Shown: positions 19,203-29,129 of the stretch, piece after piece
Layout of the letters: every line of letters starts with the position of its first letter
Position numbering within the stretch: position 1 is the stretch's first letter
DNA from: Gordonia amarae NBRC 15530
Lineage (GTDB): Bacteria; Actinomycetota; Actinomycetes; Mycobacteriales; Mycobacteriaceae
DNA: 64,000 bases
Assembly: GCF_000241345.1 (NCBI RefSeq)
Contig: NZ_BAED01000048.1
Location: 94,268-158,267 of the forward strand
Direction of reading: 5' to 3'
The notes under the pieces: generated by a model
The model's input: the letters and a program-made list of their open reading frames with translations, nothing else
The model's database searches: none
Told to the model about the DNA's origin: nothing
Position numbers and translations under genes: made by a program

Positions 19203-20855
19203 GTGACTCCTGCCGCCCTCGCTGCGCTTCTCCGCGAGATAACGCTGACCGTCGTGACCGATCGGGGACTCGATATCTCGCTGGTGCCCGAGACCGTCGT
19301 CGTCGAGCGTCCCCGCAACGCCGACCACGGTGACTACGCCACCAATATCGCCCTGCAACTGGGCAAACGCCTCGGCGTGGTGCCGCGTGAGTTCGCCGGC
19401 TGGCTCGCCGACGCGTTCGCCGCCGCCGACGGCATCGACAAGGCCGAGGTCGCCGGCCCCGGCTTCGTCAACGTGTGGCTCGCCGCCGCCGCGCAGAACA
19501 CCGTCGTCGACTCCGTCCTGGCCAAGGGCGGCGAGTACGGGCGCGGCTCCGAACTGTCCGGCACCTCGATCAACCTGGAGTTCGTCTCCGCCAACCCCAC
19601 CGGCCCCATCCACCTCGGCGGTACCCGCTGGGCAGCCGTCGGTGACGCGCTGGGCCGGGTGTTCGCCGCCCGCGGCGCCGCGGTGACGCGCGAGTACTAC
19701 TTCAACGACCACGGCGGCCAGATCGACAGGTTCGCCCGGTCGCTGGAGGCCTCCGCGCTGGGTGAGCCCACCCCCGAGGACGGTTACGCGGGCGACTACA
19801 TCGCCGAGATCGCCGGCCAGGTGGTCGCCGCGGTGCCCGGCGTGCTCGAGCAGCAGGGCGACGAGCGCCGCGAAACGTTCCGCGCCCAGGGAGTGGAGCT
19901 GATGTTCGACCAGATCAAGCGGAGCCTGCACGAGTTCGGCACCGACTTCGATGTGTACACCCACGAGAACTCGATGTTCGAGTCCGGTCTCGTCGACACC
20001 TGCATCGAACAGCTCAAGGCCAACGGCAACCTGTACGAGAAGGACGGCGCGTGGTGGCTGCGCACCACCGACTTCGGCGACGACAAGGACCGGGTGGTCA
20101 TCAAGAGCGACGGTGAGGCCGCCTACATCGCCGGTGACATCGCCTACTTCCGGGACAAGCGCAACCGCGGCTTCGACCTGTGCGTCTACATGCTCGGCGC
20201 CGACCACCACGGCTACATCAAGCGGCTCAAAGCCGCCGCGGCGGCACTGGGCGATGACCCGGCCACCGTCGAGGTCCTGATCGGGCAGATGGTGAACCTG
20301 GTCAAGGATGGCAAGCCGGTGCGGATGAGCAAGCGCGCAGGCAACGTGATCACCATGGACGACCTCGTCGGTGCTGTCGGTGTCGACGGCGCGCGATACT
20401 CGCTGATCCGCTCGTCCGTGGACGTCAATATCGACATCGACCTCGACCTGCTGGTCAAGCAGTCCAACGACAACCCCGTGTACTACGTCCAGTACGCACA
20501 CGCCCGGCTCTCGGCTTTGGCCCGCAACGCCGCCGAACTGGGCCTCGGGCGCAGCGCCGACAACCTCGGTCTGCTCGACGATCCGGCCGAAGGCGACCTG
20601 ATCCGCACCATCGGCGACTTCGACGAGGTGGTCGCGACCGCGGCCGAACTGCGCGAACCGCATCGCGTGTGCCGGTACCTGGAGTCGCTGGCCGGCGCTT
20701 ACCACCGCTTCTACGCCCGCTGCCGCGTCCTGCCGCAGGGCGACGAGGAGGCAGGTGACATCCACCGCGCCCGGCTGGCCCTGTGCGAGGCGACCCGGCA
20801 GGTGCTGGCCAACGGCCTGGACCTGGTCGGCGTGAGCGCACCGGAGCGGATGTGA
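19203..20855 (+). CDS. argS: arginyl-tRNA synthetase
   Basis: 550 residues, class I synthetase charging tRNA-Arg. N-terminal additional domain (about 1-110), then the HIGH-type motif [18 protein letters not shown], the segment [30 protein letters not shown], the KMSKS-type motif VRMSKRAGN, and the C-terminal anticodon-binding helices ending [13 protein letters not shown]. First gene of the argS-lysA-hom-thrC-thrB run, whose reading frames all touch or overlap. GTG start placed by the leaderless promoter geometry. Confidence 0.97.
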   Translation: MTPAALAALLREITLTVVTDRGLDISLVPETVVVERPRNADHGDYATNIALQLGKRLGVVPREFAGWLADAFAAADGIDKAEVAGPGFVNVWLAAAAQNTVVDSVLAKGGEYGRGSELSGTSINLEFVSANPTGPIHLGGTRWAAVGDALGRVFAARGAAVTREYYFNDHGGQIDRFARSLEASALGEPTPEDGYAGDYIAEIAGQVVAAVPGVLEQQGDERRETFRAQGVELMFDQIKRSLHEFGTDFDVYTHENSMFESGLVDTCIEQLKANGNLYEKDGAWWLRTTDFGDDKDRVVIKSDGEAAYIAGDIAYFRDKRNRGFDLCVYMLGADHHGYIKRLKAAAAALGDDPATVEVLIGQMVNLVKDGKPVRMSKRAGNVITMDDLVGAVGVDGARYSLIRSSVDVNIDIDLDLLVKQSNDNPVYYVQYAHARLSALARNAAELGLGRSADNLGLLDDPAEGDLIRTIGDFDEVVATAAELREPHRVCRYLESLAGAYHRFYARCRVLPQGDEEAGDIHRARLALCEATRQVLANGLDLVGVSAPERM

Positions 20856-22276
20856 GTCCCGCGCATCCGGCCGGGCCCCGGCACGCGGACATCCCGGCGG
20901 CGCCCCACCTGGCCGAGCGTCCCAACGATCCGGCGGTTCTCGCGGAGATTCCCGCGAATGTGTGGCCGCGCAACGCTGTTCGCGACGGCTCCGGTGAGCT
21001 GACGCTAGCCGGTGTGCCGGTGGGCGATCTGGCCCGCGAGTACGGAACACCGCTGTTCGTGGTGGACGAGAAGGACTTCCGATCCCGCTGCGCCGACATG
21101 ATCGGCGCGTTCGGGCAGTACGGCCGCGTGCACTACGCGTCGAAGGCGTTCCTGAGCACCGAGATCGCGCGCTGGGTGAACGAGGAGGGCCTGTGCCTGG
21201 ACGTGTGCTCGGGCGGCGAACTGGCCGTCGCGCTGCACGCCGGGTTCCCTGCCGAACGAATCGCGTTGCACGGCAACAACAAGAGCTCCGCCGAACTCGC
21301 CGCTGCGCTCGACGCCGGTGTCGGCCACATCGTGCTCGACTCACTGACCGAGATCGACCGGCTCGACGCACTCGCGGGTGAGCGCGGCGCCGTCGCCGAC
21401 GTTCTCGTGCGGATCACCGTCGGCGTGGAGGCGCACACCCACGAATTCATCGCCACCGCCCACGAGGACCAGAAGTTCGGGTTCGCGCTGTCCGGTGGCG
21501 TGGCGATGGACGCGGTGCGCCGGGTGTTCGCCACCGACAACCTGCGGCTGGTGGGTCTGCACAGCCACATCGGTTCGCAGATCTTCGACATGGACGGTTT
21601 CGAGCTGGCCGCGCACCGTGTGCTCGGGCTGCTCAAGGAGATCGTCTCCGAGTTCGGCGTCGACAAGACCGCCCAGCTGGAGATCATCGATCTCGGTGGG
21701 GGCCTGGGGATCTCGTACCTCGAAGAGGATGATCCGCTGCCGGTCAAGGACGTCGCCGACACCCTGGCCGACATCGTCCGGCGCGAGTCGGCCGCCGTGG
21801 GACTGCCGATGCCCACCCTGGCCGTCGAGCCGGGCCGGGCTATCGCCGGGCCCGGCACCGTCACCGTGTACGAGGTCGGGACCATCAAGGATGTCGAACT
21901 CGAGCGGGGCGCGATCCGGCGTTACGTCTCCGTCGACGGTGGGATGAGTGACAATATCCGCACCGTGCTGTACCAGGCCGAGTACGACGTACGATTGGTC
22001 TCGCGTGTATCGTCGGCGCCCGCGGTGGTGAGCCGCGTGGTGGGCAAACACTGCGAGAGCGGCGACGTCGTCATCAAGGACTGCTGGCTGCCGGGTGACC
22101 TGCGGCCGGGCGACCTGCTGGCCGTGGCGGCGACGGGGGCATACTGCTACTCGATGTCGAGCCGGTACAACATGGTGATGCGCCCGCCGGTGGTTGCCGT
22201 CGCCGACGGCGCATCGCGACTGCTGATCCGTCGGGAGACGATCGAAGACTTCTTGCGACTGGAGGTGTCCAAGTGA
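20852..22276 (+). CDS. lysA: diaminopimelate decarboxylase
   Basis: 474 residues; last step of lysine synthesis, meso-diaminopimelate to lysine plus CO2. The fold-III PLP barrel is clear: Schiff-base Lys98 in [18 protein letters not shown], the phosphate-binding Gly-rich [16 protein letters not shown], and the dimer active-site Cys in [17 protein letters not shown] start overlaps the argS stop by 4 bp (GTGA); longer in-frame extensions upstream run inside argS and are not family-like. It is slightly longer than the M. tuberculosis protein (447 residues) because of a Pro/Ala-rich N-terminus. Confidence 0.97.
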   Translation: MSPAHPAGPRHADIPAAPHLAERPNDPAVLAEIPANVWPRNAVRDGSGELTLAGVPVGDLAREYGTPLFVVDEKDFRSRCADMIGAFGQYGRVHYASKAFLSTEIARWVNEEGLCLDVCSGGELAVALHAGFPAERIALHGNNKSSAELAAALDAGVGHIVLDSLTEIDRLDALAGERGAVADVLVRITVGVEAHTHEFIATAHEDQKFGFALSGGVAMDAVRRVFATDNLRLVGLHSHIGSQIFDMDGFELAAHRVLGLLKEIVSEFGVDKTAQLEIIDLGGGLGISYLEEDDPLPVKDVADTLADIVRRESAAVGLPMPTLAVEPGRAIAGPGTVTVYEVGTIKDVELERGAIRRYVSVDGGMSDNIRTVLYQAEYDVRLVSRVSSAPAVVSRVVGKHCESGDVVIKDCWLPGDLRPGDLLAVAATGAYCYSMSSRYNMVMRPPVVAVADGASRLLIRRETIEDFLRLEVSK

Positions 22277-23586
22277 CCGAAGCCGTTCAGAACCGGCCGG
22301 CCATCGGTGTGGCCGTGCTCGGCATGGGCAATGTCGGTGCCGAGGTCGTGCGCATCCTGGAGGAGAACGCCGACGACCTGCGTGCCCGCGTCGGTGCGCC
22401 GCTGGAGATCCGTGGCGTCGCGGTGCGTGACCTGTCCAAGCCCCGCAAGATCGATTCGGCGCTGCTCACCACCGACGCCGCCGCCCTGGTCGCCCGCGAC
22501 GACGTCGACATCGTCGTCGAGCTCGTCGGCGGTATCGATCCGGCACGCGAACTGATCCGTACCGCGCTGACCGGCGGAAAGTCCGTGGTCTCGGCCAATA
22601 AGGCGCTGCTGGCCGACTACACGGGCGAACTGGCCGGCGCCGCCGCCGACGCCAAGGTCGACCTGTACTTCGAGGCAGCGGTGGCCGGTGCGATCCCGGT
22701 GATCCGGCCGCTGATGCAGTCGCTGGCCGGTGACAAGGTGGAGCGGGTCGCCGGAATCGTCAACGGCACCACCAACTTCATCCTCTCGGCGATGGACGAG
22801 ACCGGTGCCGGCTACGACGAGACCCTCGCGGAGGCCGGACGCCTCGGTTACGCGGAGGCCGATCCCACCGCCGATGTCGGCGGCTACGATGCGGCGGCCA
22901 AGGCCGCGATCCTGGCCTCGATCGCGTTCCACACCCGGGTCACGGCCGCCGACGTGTACCGCGAAGGCATCACGGAGGTCACCGCCGACGATCTGGCCGC
23001 GGCCAAGAAGTTCGACTGCACGGTGAAGCTCCTCGCCATCTGCGAGCGTGTCGTCGGCGACGGCGGCGAGCGGGTCTCCGCCCGCGTCTACCCGGCGCTG
23101 GTCCCGCTGTCCCATCCGCTGGCCTCGGTCAACGGCGCGTTCAATGCCGTCGTGGTGGAGGCCGAGAACGCGGGCCGGCTGATGTTCTACGGCCAGGGTG
23201 CCGGTGGCGCACCCACCGCCTCGGCCGTGATGGGCGATCTGGTGATGGCGGCACGTAACAAGGTGCACGGCGGTCGCGGGCCGCTGGAATCCACCTATGC
23301 CGAACTTCCGGTCGCCTCCATCGACGACGTGCCGACCCGGTACTACGTGTCGATGCGGGTCGCCGACCGGCCAGGGGTCCTCGCCCAGGTGGCGGGAGAA
23401 TTCTCCAAGCGTGCGGTGAGCATCGCCGCCGTGCGGCAGGAAGGCGCGGGCGACGACGCCCGGCTGATCGTCGTGACCCATCGCGCACCCGACCGCGCAC
23501 AGTCGGAAACCGTTGCGGCACTGGAAGACATGGATGCGGTGATCAAGGTATCCAGCGTCCTCCGAATGGAAGGAACCGATGACTGA
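22273..23586 (+). CDS. hom: homoserine dehydrogenase
   Basis: 437 residues; reduces aspartate semialdehyde to homoserine, the branch point to threonine and methionine. N-terminal NAD(P) Rossmann motif [14 protein letters not shown]; catalytic domain with [32 protein letters not shown] and [19 protein letters not shown]-terminal ACT domain (about 350-430, [21 protein letters not shown]) for feedback control by threonine. GTG overlaps the lysA stop (GTGA); the end overlaps thrC by 8 bp. Confidence 0.97.
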   Translation: MTEAVQNRPAIGVAVLGMGNVGAEVVRILEENADDLRARVGAPLEIRGVAVRDLSKPRKIDSALLTTDAAALVARDDVDIVVELVGGIDPARELIRTALTGGKSVVSANKALLADYTGELAGAAADAKVDLYFEAAVAGAIPVIRPLMQSLAGDKVERVAGIVNGTTNFILSAMDETGAGYDETLAEAGRLGYAEADPTADVGGYDAAAKAAILASIAFHTRVTAADVYREGITEVTADDLAAAKKFDCTVKLLAICERVVGDGGERVSARVYPALVPLSHPLASVNGAFNAVVVEAENAGRLMFYGQGAGGAPTASAVMGDLVMAARNKVHGGRGPLESTYAELPVASIDDVPTRYYVSMRVADRPGVLAQVAGEFSKRAVSIAAVRQEGAGDDARLIVVTHRAPDRAQSETVAALEDMDAVIKVSSVLRMEGTDD

Positions 23587-24664
23587 CGTGAGCCCTACCC
23601 CCGTTCACCGCGCCTGGCCCGGCCTCGTTGAGGCCTACCGCTCGCGGATGCCCGTCGAAGCCGACTGGAAGATCGTGACGTTGCTGGAGGGCGGCACCCC
23701 ACTGGTATCCGCGCCGCACCTGTCCGAGCTCACCGGCTGCGAGGTGTACCTCAAGGTGGAGGGCCTGAACCCGACCGGCTCCTTCAAGGACCGTGGGATG
23801 ACGATGGCCGTCACCACCGCCGTCAACAACGGCAAGCGTGCGGTGCTGTGCGCATCCACGGGCAACACGTCGGCGTCGGCGGCCGCCTACGCGACCCGTG
23901 CGGGCATCACCTGCGCCGTGCTGATCCCCGAGGGCAAGATCGCCATGGGCAAACTCGCTCAGGCTGTTATGCACGGCGCCAAGATCATTCAGGTGCAGGG
24001 CAACTTCGACGACTGCCTCGAACTGGCCCGTAAGGTCACCGCGGACTTCCCGGAGATCGAACTGGTGAACTCGGTCAACCCGGCCCGGATCGAGGGCCAG
24101 AAGACCGCCGCGTTCGAGATCGTCGACGTGCTGGGCCGCGCGCCCGATGTGCACGCGCTGCCCGTGGGCAACGCCGGCAACATCACCGCGTACTGGAAGG
24201 GCTACCGCGAGTACCACGCCGACGGCATCAGCGACAGCCTGCCGCGGATGCTGGGCGTGCAGGCCGCGGGCGCCGCTCCGCTGGTCAACGGCGCCCCGGT
24301 GAAGAACCCGGAAACCATCGCCACCGCGATCCGCATCGGCTCGCCGGCGAGCTGGAATCAGGCTGTGGCCGCCAAGGACGAGTCGAACGGACAGTTCCGG
24401 GCCGCGACCGACGAGAAATTGCTGGAGGCCTACCGGCTGGTCGCGGGCAACGAGGGCGTCTTCGTGGAGCCCGCGTCGGCGGCCAGTGTCGCCGGGCTGC
24501 TCGCCGCCCACGCCGACGGCTGGATTGAGCCGGGCAGCACCGTCGTGTGCACGGTGACCGGAAACGGTCTCAAGGACCCGGATACGGCGCTGTCCGGAAT
24601 GCCAGAGGTGAACGCCATCCCGGTCGATCCGGTCGCGGTTGCGGATGCCCTCGGTGTCGGCTGA
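23579..24664 (+). CDS. thrC: threonine synthase
   Basis: 361 residues; converts O-phosphohomoserine to threonine. PLP-binding Lys70 in GSFKDRGM; substrate/PLP segments [54 protein letters not shown] and [16 protein letters not shown] lies inside the end of hom (8-bp overlap), fitting coupled translation in the lysine/threonine operon. Short bacterial (actinobacterial) type without the N-terminal extension found in plants and yeast. Confidence 0.97.
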   Translation: MTDVSPTPVHRAWPGLVEAYRSRMPVEADWKIVTLLEGGTPLVSAPHLSELTGCEVYLKVEGLNPTGSFKDRGMTMAVTTAVNNGKRAVLCASTGNTSASAAAYATRAGITCAVLIPEGKIAMGKLAQAVMHGAKIIQVQGNFDDCLELARKVTADFPEIELVNSVNPARIEGQKTAAFEIVDVLGRAPDVHALPVGNAGNITAYWKGYREYHADGISDSLPRMLGVQAAGAAPLVNGAPVKNPETIATAIRIGSPASWNQAVAAKDESNGQFRAATDEKLLEAYRLVAGNEGVFVEPASAASVAGLLAAHADGWIEPGSTVVCTVTGNGLKDPDTALSGMPEVNAIPVDPVAVADALGVG

Positions 24665-24671
24665 TCTGGAG

Positions 24672-25670
24672 ATGGCCGGCGACGTCATGCCGGAGGCGCC
24701 CTCGTCCGTCGGGGGTGCCGATACCGTTCTGCCCGAGGGGCTTTCGGTGCGCGTGCGGGTCCCTGCGTCCAGTGCCAACCTGGGGCCGGGCTTCGACTGC
24801 CTCGGGATCGCGCTGGGTGTGTATGACGAGCTGACCGTCGAGACGACGGCGTCGGGCATCCAGATCGACGCCGTCGGTGAGGGTGCGGCCGACATTCCGC
24901 GCGACGAGCGGCATCTGGTGGCGCGGGCGGTGCGCCGCGGCCTGGAATACGGCGGCGCGAGCGCGCGCGGCCTCGCCCTGCGGTGCGTCAACGCGATCCC
25001 GCATTCGCGGGGTCTGGGATCGTCTGCGGCAGCGGCCGTGTCCGGTTTCGCCGCCGCGTCCGGCCTGCTCGCCGCCGCCGGGGTGCGCGCACCGTTCACA
25101 GACGCCGAACTCGTGCAGCTCGCCGGCGAGTTCGAGGGTCACCCCGACAACGCGGCCGCGAGCGTGCTCGGCGGAGCGGTCGTGACCTGGACCGACAGCC
25201 CGCTGGAGGCGAATCCCGACGGCGTGGTGGCCACCGGCGACGTCTACCTCGCCCGTCGGCTCGAGGTCCACCCCGACATCCGGGCCACGGTGTTCGTGCC
25301 CGAGACGGAGTCATCGACCTCGCACACCCGGGGATTGTTGCCCGATTCCGTCCCGCGTACCGACGCGGTCTTCAACTTGTCGCGTTCGGCACTCACGGTG
25401 GTGGCGCTGACCACAGCCCCGGAATGCCTGGTCGACGCGACCGTCGACCGGCTGCACCAGCCGTACCGGGCCCCGTCGATGCCGCAGACCGCCGAACTCG
25501 TCGCGGCCCTGCGGAAACGGGGCTACGCCGCGATGGTGTCGGGAGCCGGCCCGTCGGTGCTGATTCTCGGTGCGCTCCCGGTGACCGACGATGTGGTGGC
25601 GCTGGCACACGGTATCGGATTCGCCACCTGGCCCGTCGATGTTGCGCAGGGCGTCGAGATCTCCTGGTGA
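24672..25670 (+). CDS. thrB: homoserine kinase
   Basis: About 332 residues; phosphorylates homoserine with ATP to feed ThrC. GHMP-kinase motifs: PASSANLGPGFDCLGIALG at the N-terminus, ATP-binding NAIPHSRGLGSSAAAAV, and the C-terminal GAGPSVLIL. Start is uncertain: ATG 24672 is used, directly behind CTGGAG and eight bases after the thrC stop; a GTG at 24654 (overlapping thrC) or ATG at 24687 are possible. Last gene of the amino-acid operon. Confidence 0.95.
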   Translation: MAGDVMPEAPSSVGGADTVLPEGLSVRVRVPASSANLGPGFDCLGIALGVYDELTVETTASGIQIDAVGEGAADIPRDERHLVARAVRRGLEYGGASARGLALRCVNAIPHSRGLGSSAAAAVSGFAAASGLLAAAGVRAPFTDAELVQLAGEFEGHPDNAAASVLGGAVVTWTDSPLEANPDGVVATGDVYLARRLEVHPDIRATVFVPETESSTSHTRGLLPDSVPRTDAVFNLSRSALTVVALTTAPECLVDATVDRLHQPYRAPSMPQTAELVAALRKRGYAAMVSGAGPSVLILGALPVTDDVVALAHGIGFATWPVDVAQGVEISW

Positions 25671-26032
25671 GAAGCACCTCCGAACTGGTGTGATGTCCGT
25701 CGGTTGTGTTTTCGCGCGTGTTGCCCGTAGTATCCGGAAACGGCCAGCGTATTATGGGCTTCGGCCGCGCAGAGTTTTCTGCCACGCTTCTCTTCCGCAA
25801 TCCGGCACATCTCTTCCCGGACACCTCACCGGGGTGCGGCCGATGTGAACAGCCGCCCGGGCACGAGCCGAGTGTCACCCGCTGCGGAGCATGAAGAAGC
25901 GGGATTCTCGTGGCGCATGCCCCAAAATAGCTTCCCTGCCGACGTCCACCCGGACGTACACCTCCCGCTGAGCGAGGGGGCAGCCTAGACCCCGATCTCA
26001 CGAATCGAGATCAGGGGAACGAAAGGACATCC
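25671..26032 (+). promoter_or_regulatory. rho leader region (362 bp): promoter candidate and start-proximal hairpin
   Basis: TTGTGT (25704-25709) and TAGTAT (25728-25733) with an 18-bp spacer form a plausible promoter, giving a leader of about 290 nt before rho. Just upstream of the Shine-Dalgarno (GAAAGGA, 26021-26027) CCCC-GATCTC (25990-25999) folds onto GAGATC-A-GGGG (26007-26017) with a 7-nt loop. Bacterial rho genes usually limit their own transcription in a long leader, so this region is a likely autoregulatory site. No small gene is convincing here. Confidence 0.5.
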
Positions 26033-27940
26033 GTGACCGATACGGACGTGATCACCGCACCGAAGAGCAGGGCACGTGCCGGACTTTCCGGTATGGTCCT
26101 CACCGAATTGCGTGCTCTGGCCGGTGAGCTGGGCATCAAAGGCACCTCGGGCATGCGTAAAGGCGATCTCATCGCCGCGATCAAGGAACGCCAGGGCGGC
26201 GAACGTCCAAGCGGCACCGACCAGCTCACCCTGACCCCCGACGAGCCCAAGAGCGCGGACGCGGCCAAGGCCGTGAAGACCAAGGCGCCCCGGACCACCC
26301 GGGCGACCCGCGCCGCCAAGGCCCCGGCGGAGCCGCAGGACGCGCCGAGCGCGCCCGAGATGGAGCCTGCCGCACAGCCCGCCGACAGCGGTGCCGCGCA
26401 GGCACGCAGTGCCGAACCGGCCCAGAAGGAATCAGGCAAGAACGAGTCCGGCAAGAACGAGTCCGGTAGGGGCGAGTCGCCCCGGGCCGAGGGCGGCGAC
26501 CAGCAGGACAGCCCCCAGGGCGAGGGCCGCGGCCGCAACCGGAACCGCAATCAACAGGGCCAGAACACCAACCAGCGCGGCGAGAACCAGCGCGGGGAGA
26601 ACCAGCGCGGGGAGAACCAGCGCGGGGAGAACCAGCAGGGCAAGAACCAGCAGGGCGGTGGCCAGAACGGCCCGCGCGACGACGACGAGGACGGCGGTGG
26701 CCGCGGCCGGCGTGGCCGCCGGTTCCGTGAGCGCCGCCGCGGACGCGACCGCGACTCATCCACCGCGGGTGAGCCGCAGATCTCCGAGGACGACGTCCTG
26801 CAGCCCGTCGCGGGCATTCTCGATGTCCTCGACAACTACGCCTTCGTACGCACCTCCGGCTATCTGGCCGGGCAGAACGACGTCTACGTGTCGATGAATC
26901 TGGTGCGCCGCTACGGATTGCGCCGCGGCGACGCGGTGACCGGCGCGGTGAAGGTACTCAAGGACGGCGAACAGCCCAACCAGCGGCAGAAGTTCAATCC
27001 GCTGGCCCGACTGGACACCGTCAACGGCGGCGATCCCGAAGCCGCCCGCAAGCGCCCCGAGTTCAACAAGCTCACCCCGCTGTACCCGAATCAGCGGCTG
27101 CGCCTGGAAACCACGCCCGAGCGTCTCGACACCCGCGTCATCGACCTGATCATGCCCATCGGCAAGGGTCAGCGTGCGCTGATCGTGTCGCCGCCCAAGG
27201 CTGGTAAGACCACGATCCTGCAGGACATCGCCAACGCGATCACCACCAACAACCCCGAATGCCACCTGATGGTGGTGCTGGTGGACGAGCGTCCCGAAGA
27301 GGTCACAGACATGCAGCGTTCGGTGAAGGGTGAGGTCATCGCCTCCACCTTCGACCGGCCGCCGTCAGACCACACCTCGGTGGCCGAACTGGCCATCGAG
27401 CGGGCCAAGCGCCTCGTGGAGCAGGGCAAGGACGTCGTCGTGCTGCTTGACTCGATCACCCGTCTCGGCCGCGCCTACAACAACGCCTCGCCGGCGTCCG
27501 GACGCATCCTGTCCGGTGGTGTCGACTCGACGGCCCTGTACCCGCCCAAGCGGTTCCTCGGTGCGGCCCGCAACATCGAGAACGGCGGTTCGCTCACGAT
27601 CATCGCGTCGGCGCTGGTGGAGACCGGATCGACCGGTGACACGGTCATCTTCGAGGAGTTCAAGGGCACTGGCAACGCCGAGCTCAAGCTCGACCGTAAG
27701 ATCTCCGAACGCCGGGTGTTCCCCGCGGTCGACGTGAACCTGTCGAGCACCCGCAAGGATGAGCTGCTGCTCTCGCCCGAGGAGTTCTCGATCGTGCACA
27801 AGCTGCGCCGCGTGCTCAGTGGTCTCGACTCGCAGCAGGCTATCGACCTGCTGATCTCGCAGCTCAAGAAGACCAAGACCAACATCGAGTTCCTGATGCA
27901 GGTCCAGACGAACGCCCCCGGCGCCATGAAGGACGACTGA
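26033..27940 (+). CDS. rho: transcription termination factor Rho with actinobacterial low-complexity insert
   Basis: 635 residues, against about 420 in E. coli. N-terminal Rho_N helix domain (about 15-45, GMVLTELRALAGELGIKG); then a disordered insert (about 60-235) with Lys/Ala/Glu-rich, repeated GENQR units encoded by tandem 15-bp repeats at 26578-26640, and an Arg/Asp-rich end; RNA-binding cold-shock-like domain (GILDVLDNYAFVRTSGY); RecA-type ATPase with P-loop PPKAGKTT (Lys392) and LLDSITRLGRAYN. Ring helicase that ends transcription; the insert enlarges RNA binding in actinobacteria. GTG start after GAAAGGA. Confidence 0.97.
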   Translation: MTDTDVITAPKSRARAGLSGMVLTELRALAGELGIKGTSGMRKGDLIAAIKERQGGERPSGTDQLTLTPDEPKSADAAKAVKTKAPRTTRATRAAKAPAEPQDAPSAPEMEPAAQPADSGAAQARSAEPAQKESGKNESGKNESGRGESPRAEGGDQQDSPQGEGRGRNRNRNQQGQNTNQRGENQRGENQRGENQRGENQQGKNQQGGGQNGPRDDDEDGGGRGRRGRRFRERRRGRDRDSSTAGEPQISEDDVLQPVAGILDVLDNYAFVRTSGYLAGQNDVYVSMNLVRRYGLRRGDAVTGAVKVLKDGEQPNQRQKFNPLARLDTVNGGDPEAARKRPEFNKLTPLYPNQRLRLETTPERLDTRVIDLIMPIGKGQRALIVSPPKAGKTTILQDIANAITTNNPECHLMVVLVDERPEEVTDMQRSVKGEVIASTFDRPPSDHTSVAELAIERAKRLVEQGKDVVVLLDSITRLGRAYNNASPASGRILSGGVDSTALYPPKRFLGAARNIENGGSLTIIASALVETGSTGDTVIFEEFKGTGNAELKLDRKISERRVFPAVDVNLSSTRKDELLLSPEEFSIVHKLRRVLSGLDSQQAIDLLISQLKKTKTNIEFLMQVQTNAPGAMKDD

Positions 27941-27977
27941 GCGACACACGACTGGGCGAGCACGACGGTCTGAACGA

Positions 27978-28013
27978 CGACAACACCCCCGGCCATTCGG
28001 TCGGGGGTGTGTC
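27978..28013. terminator. bidirectional terminator hairpin between rho and the HemS-like gene
   Basis: ACACCCCCG (27983-27991) pairs perfectly with CGGGGGTGT (28002-28010), and the outer CGAC/GTCG bases extend the stem. It lies between two convergent stop codons (27940 and 28031), so it can serve both strands. Confidence 0.75.
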
Positions 28014-28030
28014 GTACGGGTGGCAGGTGC

Positions 28031-29092
28031 TCAGGCGGCGAGGTCGCTGATGAGCTGGTCCCATGCCTCTGAGGCGATGGTGGCGACCGGTCCGGTCTGG
28101 GTGGCCACAAGGCTGCAGCGGCCGTGCCGGTCGTACAGTTCGATGGCCCCGGTGCGCCCGCACGCGCCCTGCGTCCAGGTGATCCAGCAGTGCTCGACCA
28201 GGTTGAAATTGATCATCACGCGGGCGGTGCCCGACGCGATCACCATGGTGCCGTTGTGTTCCCGGCATCCGTCCAGGGCGGCGTGGCGCATCTGCAGACA
28301 GCCCGCGGCGACCGCGCACAGGGTCACCGGCATGCCCAGCAGGGCGGCGTGTTCGAGCGCCGGGATCACCCGCTCGACGTCGACGCGGACCGCCGAACCC
28401 AGGGAGGGGGAGGACACGGCGGCGTCCGGCCCGGCCAGGCGCGTGAGTCGCCCGGCACCACCGTCATCGAGCAGCGCGTCGAACAGCGCGATCTGGTCGT
28501 CGTCGGGTGCCGAGGACGGCGCCGAGCCGGTGGCCCGGACCTCAGGCGGTCCGGCATCGGAGGGGGCGGCGTCGGTGCCGGCCTGCGGCGCGACGAGCGA
28601 GAGCGCCTCGAACGCGAGCCGGTCCGAATGCTCGGTCAGATACGTCGCGTGCGCGGTGTTCCCGTCGGCGTCGAAGATCCGCAGCGTCGGCGGAACGTGT
28701 GCCGCGGGCTCGGTGACCAGCGCTTTACCGAGGCGTGCGGGGTTGATGCGGAGCGAGATGTGCGCGTCGTCGGACCGCAGCGGCCCACCCATCTCACCCG
28801 GCGTGCTGTGCACACCGACGTCGTTCATGATGACCGGGCCGGCCACGGTCACGCCGACCACGCGATCGAGCAGCGACAGGTTCGCGGCCAGCTCGCAGAC
28901 CGGGGTGTCGAGCACGGATCCGGCGAAACCGGGCGTGGCCAGCAGCGCATCCAGATCACTCGTGGCCTGCCGCGCCCGGCCCGGACAGTAACAGCCCGAT
29001 GCGTTCGCGCATCCGTGCCCGGTGGCACCGCCGACCGTATGGTCGGCGTCGGCACCTGAATCATCGGGGGTCCTGTCCGGGGAATCTGGCAT
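28031..29092 (-). CDS. HemS/ChuX-like heme-utilisation protein (candidate)
   Basis: 353 residues from ATG at 29092. Two related halves can be seen. The first has GPVIMNDVGVHSTPGEMGG, LRIFDADGNTAHATYLTEHS and RLAFEAL; the second has VMINFNLVEHCWITW and GAIELYDRHGRCSLVATQTG. The pattern 'FD-x-x-G-x-x-x-H-x-x-x-L-T-E-H-S' is typical of HemS/HmuS heme-degrading or heme-transfer proteins. An N-terminal Cys cluster (GCANASGCYCPGR, about residues 27-39) is unusual and could bind metal. Third gene behind the iron-box promoter of the gltB-like gene, 37 bases after the reductase stop. Assignment moderate. Confidence 0.55.
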   Translation of the reverse strand: MPDSPDRTPDDSGADADHTVGGATGHGCANASGCYCPGRARQATSDLDALLATPGFAGSVLDTPVCELAANLSLLDRVVGVTVAGPVIMNDVGVHSTPGEMGGPLRSDDAHISLRINPARLGKALVTEPAAHVPPTLRIFDADGNTAHATYLTEHSDRLAFEALSLVAPQAGTDAAPSDAGPPEVRATGSAPSSAPDDDQIALFDALLDDGGAGRLTRLAGPDAAVSSPSLGSAVRVDVERVIPALEHAALLGMPVTLCAVAAGCLQMRHAALDGCREHNGTMVIASGTARVMINFNLVEHCWITWTQGACGRTGAIELYDRHGRCSLVATQTGPVATIASEAWDQLISDLAA

Positions 29093-29129
29093 CGTTGCCG
29101 GTTCCTTCCCGCTCGCGCCGGGCGAGCCG

